Shown here piece after piece: positions 58,379 to 64,000 of a stretch of DNA of 64,000 nt. How positions within the stretch are numbered: the stretch's first letter is position 1; each line of letters opens with the position of its first letter. The stretch is from positions 62,001 to 126,000 of the forward strand of contig CAZGHN010000001.1 of NCBI GenBank assembly GCA_964525555.1, given 5' to 3'. The notes beneath the pieces were generated by a model. It saw only the letters and a list, made by a program, of their open reading frames with translations. It was not told where the DNA came from and searched no databases. This stretch comes from JAFGHJ01 sp964525555 (GTDB taxonomy: Bacteria; Hydrothermota; UBA3072). Both the position numbers and the translations under genes were made by a program.

Positions 58379-59323
58379 ATGAAAAATTTAATGAATAACA
58401 TTTTTTTAGTAACATTAATATTTTTAATTCCATTGTTAACAGAGGGAAAAACCACTGAAAAAAAGAGTTTTATTCAACAAATTAAAGAGAAAATTACCGA
58501 GGAAAAGGAAAAAATAGAAGAGAAAAAATCCGACGAAGAAAGCCGTATTAAAAAAGTTAAAGATAAGATAATAAAAGAGGAGAAAAAAATAGAAGATAAA
58601 GCCGCTGAAAAAAAGAAAAAAGAAAAGGACAAGTATAAAAACGATTATGATCATTATAAAAATAAAAAATACTATAAGAATAAATATAAATATGACGATT
58701 ATTCATATAATAGGTACCCCCATTGGAACTATGATGATATTTATTTCAACCCTTACGTAACCAGTGTAGGGTATTACGATTACACTTATGTAGATGAACC
58801 GGAATTAATTCTTTCAAATCCTATAAACACAAATAGAATTCCGAGAAGAGTCGCATTCCTTAATTCTTCGGTAGAAGCCGCCTATCTGGGTAAAGATATC
58901 GATGATACTTACGGCGTTACGGCAAAAATTTCCGCCAATCTTTATTCCTTACATTTTAACTGTTTCTATCAGAATATTTTCTCAAGCGAAGAGTCTCTGA
59001 CCCTTTATTCGATAAACGGCGGCATCAATCTTGCAACGCAGAGTTTTATCTTTACGCCTTTCATAGGAGCTTTTTATATCGAACCTCTCGAAGAAGCTCG
59101 ATTCTCATACGGAGCTGATTTACAGATTTTCCTTCCTTATAATAATTATAATCTGGATTTCTATACTTTAAATTCGTCTTACGGTTCGCTGAACTTCCAT
59201 AATTTTTCCGCTTCCCTAAATTACGAATTTTATAAATTAAATTTTGGGCTGGGCTTTACCTATAACAGTTACGCGGGAATATCATTCTCGGGACCTCTCG
59301 CCAAGTTTTCTTTTTCGCTATAA
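58379..59323 (+). CDS. Exported protein with charged coiled coil, Tyr-rich linker and beta-barrel
   Basis: 314 residues. Signal peptide (NIFLVTLIFLIPLLTEG); residues 24-88 are Lys/Glu coiled coil (EKITEEKEKIEEKKSDEES); residues 90-135 are Tyr/Lys/Asp-rich (NDYDHYKNKKYYKNKYKYDD); the rest looks like an eight- or ten-strand barrel (VTAKISANLYSLHFNCFYQN to FSFSL). The coiled coil could reach the cell wall from an outer-membrane barrel, a spacer role that I infer. AAAGGAGGCGAAA precedes the ATG. Confidence 0.72.
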   Translation: MKNLMNNIFLVTLIFLIPLLTEGKTTEKKSFIQQIKEKITEEKEKIEEKKSDEESRIKKVKDKIIKEEKKIEDKAAEKKKKEKDKYKNDYDHYKNKKYYKNKYKYDDYSYNRYPHWNYDDIYFNPYVTSVGYYDYTYVDEPELILSNPINTNRIPRRVAFLNSSVEAAYLGKDIDDTYGVTAKISANLYSLHFNCFYQNIFSSEESLTLYSINGGINLATQSFIFTPFIGAFYIEPLEEARFSYGADLQIFLPYNNYNLDFYTLNSSYGSLNFHNFSASLNYEFYKLNFGLGFTYNSYAGISFSGPLAKFSFSL

Positions 59324-59460
59324 GGACTTATTCTCTTCGAGTATAAGTAAAATGGTCAAATGGAAAAAGAAAAAGGCGGAGAGGGGCCGATTTAACGATT
59401 TGACTATTTGACTTGTTTTCTGACTCCTGACTTCTGATTTCTGCTTTCTAAATTAGTCCC

Positions 59461-60822
59461 TCAGCGGACAAGCATTGGCTTAATTAGTACTGAACCAGGA
59501 ATGAGTTTCAATTTATTAGGATGCAGATAGTCACGCGCGCCTGAACCTACATTTTCCGGAGGATCGCTCAACGCAGGGATATTAACACTCGGGTCGATAT
59601 AATACCAGCGGCATCCAAGTCTCAAGACAACGTACATGTGCTGGCTGTAACTTGGTTTCCACATGGTCTCGGCAATAGCCATTCTGTCTTTAGGGGCTCC
59701 CACTCTATAAAGAAGAGTAGCCAGAAGATGAGCTCTACACATACAGGTACAGACAAAAACAGTTTCTCCTTCATCATTTACATAAGGGTCCCAACCGAAG
59801 CCACCCCAATTAACAAACATATGTGCAAATTCAGCTATTGTGGGCCAGTGCCCCAAAGATTCCCTGTATGCACATACAGCATCGAAATTCGGATCCGACG
59901 CACCTAATCCGTGCGCATGCATCCATGCCCATACTGCCTTCGCCCTGTTCCATATTTCATTATCGTTTTCTGTTGGTGTGGTCGGCACACCGATATCACT
60001 AAGCATTGCCGTTATATCGGCATTGTTAACATTTATATCCATAAAATCCCATGTATCATCGGCACTTCCATCGTCCCGCCAGCACGCCCGGTCGCATGTA
60101 TAATCTTTTGTACCTTCATAAAGCGTATCCTCTTCAATCTTCGGTTGATGCAAAGCAATATTGGATACCCACTGGTGTATAGGATTAGAATATATCAATT
60201 CTCTTGTACCGGATCGAACATCTAACATGTATGCTTCCGAACGCCAATTAGCATAACAAAGAAGATCACATGCCAAAAATGTTAACCCTTTTATAGGTTC
60301 ACTGTCATCTTTGAAGATTTCTTCCCATACACTATTCTTAAATCTATAAATGCTTGCAGGTACACGATTACCACTAGTAATATAAAGATTGCCCTGTGTA
60401 TCGAATGTAAAATTCCCTGCCCAAAATCCTCCTACTTCCGACAGTACTATTTCTTTAAAAAGAGTAGTTTCTGAAGTTCCACTTTCTATCTTATATATTT
60501 TACCATTTTCTCCGGCGCCAGTCGCCTCGCTGAAATAGATATTTCCGTCTTTATCCAGAAATATATCCCTAACGTAAGTACTGTGAGTATAAATTTTGAA
60601 TGTAAAAGTAAACGTCCACAAAAATATTTTTATTTTAAAAACCCTATAAATATTATGCTCATTTGCGTTAACAAAATATAGACCTCCACCCTGCGAGAAA
60701 GCCATACTATAGATATTACCACTTCCCCTGGCATAATAAACAGATTCTGAACCAGGCTGCACCTTATACACTCGCCCATTAGATTCTCTTGCATCAGTAA
60801 CAAAGAATTCTTTAATTATCAT
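59461..60822 (-). CDS. Beta-propeller-transglutaminase-like fusion protein
   Basis: 453 residues. Residues 1-220 contain NHL/SMP-30-like propeller blades (GGLYFVNANEHNIYRVF, VRDIFLDKDGNIYFSEATG, FTFDTQGNLYITSGN). Residues 230-430 form a transglutaminase-like domain with Cys362 (in CTCMCRAHLLATLLYRVGAP), His395 (SQHMYVVL) and Asp410 (YYIDPS). A Cys protease or cross-linking role is inferred. There is no signal peptide, and GGGAGGATAATGTATA precedes the ATG with a five-codon ORF overlapping. The promoter TTGACG-N16-TACAAT is at 60847-60874. Confidence 0.82.
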   Translation of the reverse strand: MIIKEFFVTDARESNGRVYKVQPGSESVYYARGSGNIYSMAFSQGGGLYFVNANEHNIYRVFKIKIFLWTFTFTFKIYTHSTYVRDIFLDKDGNIYFSEATGAGENGKIYKIESGTSETTLFKEIVLSEVGGFWAGNFTFDTQGNLYITSGNRVPASIYRFKNSVWEEIFKDDSEPIKGLTFLACDLLCYANWRSEAYMLDVRSGTRELIYSNPIHQWVSNIALHQPKIEEDTLYEGTKDYTCDRACWRDDGSADDTWDFMDINVNNADITAMLSDIGVPTTPTENDNEIWNRAKAVWAWMHAHGLGASDPNFDAVCAYRESLGHWPTIAEFAHMFVNWGGFGWDPYVNDEGETVFVCTCMCRAHLLATLLYRVGAPKDRMAIAETMWKPSYSQHMYVVLRLGCRWYYIDPSVNIPALSDPPENVGSGARDYLHPNKLKLIPGSVLIKPMLVR

Positions 60823-61145
60823 TATACATTATCCTCCCTTTTTTAAATTGTATGAATTATTGTAGCAACGTCAAGGGTATTTTATAAGATATTTATATTA
60901 TTTTTAGTATAATACTATCTATATTTATTTCTTTTCTCGATACAATGCGTGTCAGGGGTGTACCTGTGTGAGTAATTAGGTCCCGGGTCTTCGGTTTTAG
61001 GTTTTAGTGAAAATCCCAACCATCCAACTAACCATACCGCCAACCAACAATTTATGGACTCCTGGCTTTTAGGATTCCGGCTCCTGACTCCTGAATTCTG
61101 TATTAAACCCCTTGACATGTCTTTGTTTTTGTCTATATTATTCTC
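60823..61145. other. Gap with promoter relic and promoter of the his region
   Basis: Near 60930 a CTATATTTATTTCTTTTCTC stretch then GATACAAT resembles a decayed copy of the local promoter. TTGACA (61113-61118), 16 nt, TATATT (61135-61140) is an intact one. Confidence 0.5.
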
Positions 61146-61316
61146 ATGAATAATAACGATACAAACATTAAGTCAATAAATAAGTTCATCCAAAAAACTC
61201 TCAGGAGGTCTTTTTTTACTCCTTCACAGAGAAGTGTTCGTTATTACGTTTATCCCTACATATTCTATTATTCCTGGTGGCACAAAAACGAAAGCAAATC
61301 CGAGTTTACGGCCTGA
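61146..61316 (+). CDS. Uncertain 56-aa ORF upstream of hisG
   Basis: Begins at the first ATG after the 61113 promoter; MNNNDTNIKSINKFIQKTLR and then RSFFTPSQRSVRYYVYPY. No ribosome-binding site; the transcript start would be within a few bases, so translation would be leaderless. No recognised family; it could be an attenuator-like leader of the his operon, but it is not His-rich. Confidence 0.3.
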   Translation: MNNNDTNIKSINKFIQKTLRRSFFTPSQRSVRYYVYPYIFYYSWWHKNESKSEFTA

Positions 61317-61568
61317 CGTTAACGCATACGACTGGGCAAATTCAGAAACTCGGAGAGTAAGAAAAATGTCTTTTTCTGTATTTAACTATTATACAAAAAC
61401 AAAAGAAAAAACCGCAAACAAACGCAGGGAAACGAAGAATATCGTCAAAAAAACGGAAATGAAAAAGATTCTGTGTGAGAATTTTATTAACCGACCAACA
61501 GACCAACAGCTTAAAATCTCTTTGGCTTTGTGCGAGAATAAAAACAAATTCCGTGTGAGAACATAAAA

Positions 61569-62417
61569 ATGGAAAAATTAAAGATTGTAATTCCAAAGGG
61601 AAGAATTTACGATAACGTCGCGGATTTATTGATTTCAGCGGGTATTTATTTTAAAACCGATCCCAGGAATTATCGTCCGGAGGCAAGCAGTAAAGAAATC
61701 GATATAAAAATAATGAAGCCCCAAAATATTCCCAAACTTGTTGAAATGGGAGCACGCGATATTGGTTTCACGGGATACGATTGGATAAAAGAGGAAAAAG
61801 CTGACGTAGTAGAAATTATGGATCTGGGCTTGGATCCGGTCAAGATAGTCAGCGCGATTCCTTCAAAATATAGTATAAAGGATCTGCAAAAAAGGAAGAT
61901 TATCGTGGCATCCGAGTATGAAAATATATCAAGAGAATTTTTAAAGAAGAAGAAATTCAAATTTGAACTCCTGCGAACATACGGAGCAACCGAAGTTTTC
62001 CCCCCTGACGATGCGGACATGATTATAGATAATACTTCAACGGGAATAACACTTGCTGAACACAATTTAAAAATTGCAGATACTGTTATGGAATCCTCAA
62101 CAAGATTTATCGCAAATAAAAACGCGATAAAAAGGAAAGCAAAGGAAATAAATAAACTAAAGATGCTTTTTAAGGCAGTCCTTGATGCGAGGGAAAAAGT
62201 ATTACTGGAAATGAACGTCCCAAGAGATAGGCTGGAAGAGCTGGTTAAATTCCTACCCTGCATGCGTTCCCCTACAGTAGCGCCACTGTACAAAGAAGAA
62301 GGATACGCCGTTAAAATAGCAGTAGATAAATCGATTGTTCTCGACTTAATACCCAAATTGAAAAAATACGGGGCAAGAGACATACTGGAATATGAAATAA
62401 GCAAGGTCGTATTATGA
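61569..62417 (+). CDS. hisG: ATP phosphoribosyltransferase, long form
   Basis: 282 residues. Condenses ATP with PRPP, the first step of histidine synthesis. KIVIPKGRIYDNVADLLISAG and DIGFTGYDWIKEE are typical N-terminal motifs; DADMIIDNTSTGITLAEHNLKI is the PRPP-binding stretch (E-x-x-T-x-x-T/S-G-x-T). The C-terminal 80 residues (MRSPTVAPLYKEEGYAVKIAV) are the ACT-like regulatory domain of long HisG, so no HisZ is needed. No obvious ribosome-binding site precedes the ATG. Confidence 0.97.
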   Translation: MEKLKIVIPKGRIYDNVADLLISAGIYFKTDPRNYRPEASSKEIDIKIMKPQNIPKLVEMGARDIGFTGYDWIKEEKADVVEIMDLGLDPVKIVSAIPSKYSIKDLQKRKIIVASEYENISREFLKKKKFKFELLRTYGATEVFPPDDADMIIDNTSTGITLAEHNLKIADTVMESSTRFIANKNAIKRKAKEINKLKMLFKAVLDAREKVLLEMNVPRDRLEELVKFLPCMRSPTVAPLYKEEGYAVKIAVDKSIVLDLIPKLKKYGARDILEYEISKVVL

Positions 62418-63481
62418 AATATATAAGAAAATCGATTCAGGAATTAAAAGAATATTCTGTTCCACAGGACAATTATGAAGTAAAATTGAATCAGAACGAA
62501 TCACCATATGACGTCCCAAAAAACTTGAAAGAAGAGATTTCAAAAAGGATCTTGAGTGCAGACTGGAACAGATACCCGTCCAGAACTGCCATACCTCTTG
62601 TGGAAGCTATTTCAGAATATACGAATTTTCCGAGAGAAGGTATTGTAGCAGCAAATGCGTCAAACGAAGTACTGCAGGGAGTTTTTCAAACTACATGCAA
62701 TGCCGGAGATAGATTGGTTGCTATCTCTCCCGGTTTTGCAATATACCCGTACCTTTCACAAATTATGGATCTAAATTTGATAGAAGTTCCCCTACTGGAA
62801 GATTTCTCCTTCGATGTTCCCGAAATAATAAAACAGGGAAAAGATGCAAAAATGGTCGTCCTTGCTCTGCCTAATAACCCGACAGGCACTACAATATCAA
62901 ATGAGCAAATAGAAGAAATTGCGCAGAATATAAACGGAATTTTTGTTGTGGACGAAGCTTATTTTGAATTTTCTAAAAAAACTGCAATTTCCCTACTGGA
63001 CAAATACGATAATATTATCATAATTAGAACATTATCGAAAGCTTTCGGACTCGCCGGACTTCGTCTTGGTTACCTTTTAACCAACTCGATGCTTGCATCA
63101 GCAGTGCAAAAAGCAAAGCTGCCTTTTTCGGTGGGAATATTCGGACAAATCGCAGGAGAAATACTGTTGAAAAAAAACGAATATATAAAAGATGTTGTTA
63201 AAAAAATTCTGGATGAAAAAGAAAAAGTTTTTTCCGAACTAAAAAGAATTCAAACAATCGAGCCCGTACCTTCTTTCACGAACTTCATCCTATTTAAAAC
63301 ACAGAATGTGTCCGGAAAAGATTTATTCGAAGAAATGTATAGAAGAGGGGTCTTATTACGATTTTTCAATACGCCGAGATTGGAAAATATCCTGAGGGTA
63401 ACAGTCGGAGAGCCTGAACAGAATGAAATATTTATTAAAACATTAAAAGAGGTACTTTTTGATGAGAAAAGCAAAAATTGA
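62414..63481 (+). CDS. hisC: Histidinol-phosphate aminotransferase
   Basis: 355 residues. PLP-dependent class I/II fold: KLNQNESPYDVP at the start, ALPNNPTGT, VVDEAYFEF, and the Lys-containing TLSKAFGLAGLRLGY. Converts imidazole-acetol phosphate and glutamate to histidinol phosphate. It overlaps hisG by 4 nt and hisB by 20 nt. Confidence 0.96.
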   Translation: MKYIRKSIQELKEYSVPQDNYEVKLNQNESPYDVPKNLKEEISKRILSADWNRYPSRTAIPLVEAISEYTNFPREGIVAANASNEVLQGVFQTTCNAGDRLVAISPGFAIYPYLSQIMDLNLIEVPLLEDFSFDVPEIIKQGKDAKMVVLALPNNPTGTTISNEQIEEIAQNINGIFVVDEAYFEFSKKTAISLLDKYDNIIIIRTLSKAFGLAGLRLGYLLTNSMLASAVQKAKLPFSVGIFGQIAGEILLKKNEYIKDVVKKILDEKEKVFSELKRIQTIEPVPSFTNFILFKTQNVSGKDLFEEMYRRGVLLRFFNTPRLENILRVTVGEPEQNEIFIKTLKEVLFDEKSKN

Positions 63482-64000
63482 AAGAAAAACAAAAGAGACG
63501 GACATAACACTTGACCTTAAAATTGAAGGCAGCGGCAAGTACGAAATAAAAAATCCTATCGGATTTCTGACACACTCTCTTGAAAACTTCACCAAACACG
63601 GACTTTTCGACATCAAGATGAAGGCAAAAGGAGATTTAGAGGTCGATCAGCATCATCTTGTTGAAGACTGCGGTATCGTTTTGGGTGAGGCTTTCAAGAA
63701 GGCACTGGGAGACAAAAAAGGTATCAATAGAGCGGGATATTTCGTTTATCCCATGGATGAAGCTCTTGCAGTAGTTGCAGTAGATTTAAGCGGACGACCC
63801 TTTCTTCAGTTTGATGTAAAATTGAAAAGAAGATTTTGCGGTGACTTAGATACCGACCTGCTGGAAGATTTTTTTCAAGGGTTTGCTACTACTCTTTCCG
63901 CGAATGTGGTCGTAAGGATGCCTTTCGGGCGAAGCGATCACCACAAAATAGAAGCTGTCTTTAAAGCTTTCGGAAAAGCTATGAAAATGGCATGCTCGAA
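63462..64000 (+). CDS. hisB: Imidazoleglycerol-phosphate dehydratase (3' truncated by window)
   Basis: 179 codons are visible from ATG 63462. FLTHSLENFTKHGLFDIKMKA, QHHLVEDCGIVLGEAF and SDHHKIEAVFKAFGKAM are the Mn-binding His/Glu motifs of HisB; the family is about 195 residues, so only the last few codons are missing. AAAGAGG lies 9 nt before the start, inside hisC. Confidence 0.96.
   Translation, partial: MRKAKIERKTKETDITLDLKIEGSGKYEIKNPIGFLTHSLENFTKHGLFDIKMKAKGDLEVDQHHLVEDCGIVLGEAFKKALGDKKGINRAGYFVYPMDEALAVVAVDLSGRPFLQFDVKLKRRFCGDLDTDLLEDFFQGFATTLSANVVVRMPFGRSDHHKIEAVFKAFGKAMKMACS

Noticed and set aside
61234..61566. 110-codon plus-strand ORF just before hisG
   Set aside because: Low-complexity Lys/Thr-rich translation, no ribosome-binding site, no domain; it could be a relic, but I cannot support it.
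1..64000. tRNA, rRNA or known riboswitch genes
   Set aside because: No cloverleaf with conserved T-loop, rRNA block or recognisable aptamer was found by eye; a covariance-model search would be decisive.

Overview
The window is AT-rich bacterial DNA, most likely from an uncultured lineage of the FCB/WOR-3 (Stahlbacteria-like) kind. That placement is inferred from four things: a bacterial V-type ATPase operon, secreted proteins ending in a FlgD/type IX-like C-terminal domain, the TIGR03545/TIGR03546 pair, and Shine-Dalgarno-rich starts (AAAGGAGG) with clear TTGACA-N16/17-TATAAT promoters. Gaps between genes are unusually wordy: many hold degenerate short tandem repeats of a few recurring families (CCCTAAA-like, CACAAAGACAC-like, GACTCATGAC-like, TTAAATAG-like, GCCGTCAGC-like).

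1-10 kb: the end of a phosphohexomutase gene, a small protein coupled to a patatin-like lipase, a PEBP-family protein, a minus-strand glycosyltransferase operon containing a tandem-duplicated DxD protein, a membrane protein, and pyruvate phosphate dikinase. 10-19.5 kb: a CAP-domain protein and a complete nine-gene V-type ATPase operon (order G/H-I-K-E-C-F-A-B-D) whose rotor subunit carries the residues that bind Na+ in Enterococcus hirae. 19.8-34 kb: small housekeeping and envelope genes, RelBE and VapBC toxin-antitoxin pairs, two RRM proteins, the TIGR03545/03546 pair, a PIG-L deacetylase, a frameshifted GC-rich exported protein and a lipoprotein.

34-50 kb is an accessory, defence-like island. 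A single-chain type IIG restriction-modification enzyme is divergent from a three-gene overlapping operon: a DGQHR-domain protein, an unrecognised 436-residue protein, and a D12-class adenine methyltransferase. These are followed by an FadL-like porin, a diphthine-ammonia-ligase-like PP-loop enzyme, a ComEC-like metallo-beta-lactamase protein, two HepT/MntA pairs (the second framed by 185-bp direct repeats that each carry an identical 22-codon ORF), a beta-propeller lipoprotein and a NYN-domain nuclease.

50-61 kb holds exported proteins: a GH5 cellulase, lipoproteins, outer-membrane barrels, a right-handed beta-helix protein and a propeller-transglutaminase fusion, plus another RelBE pair. 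61.5-64 kb starts a histidine operon, hisG-hisC-hisB (hisB is cut by the window edge).

Three regulatory patterns stand out. Seven copies of one terminator hairpin occur only between 41.8 and 54.2 kb. An inverted repeat abuts the -35 box in exactly the same way at three promoters of exported-protein genes. A conserved 5' leader, containing a micro-ORF in most copies, precedes four unrelated genes. No CRISPR array, tRNA, rRNA or complete insertion sequence was seen.
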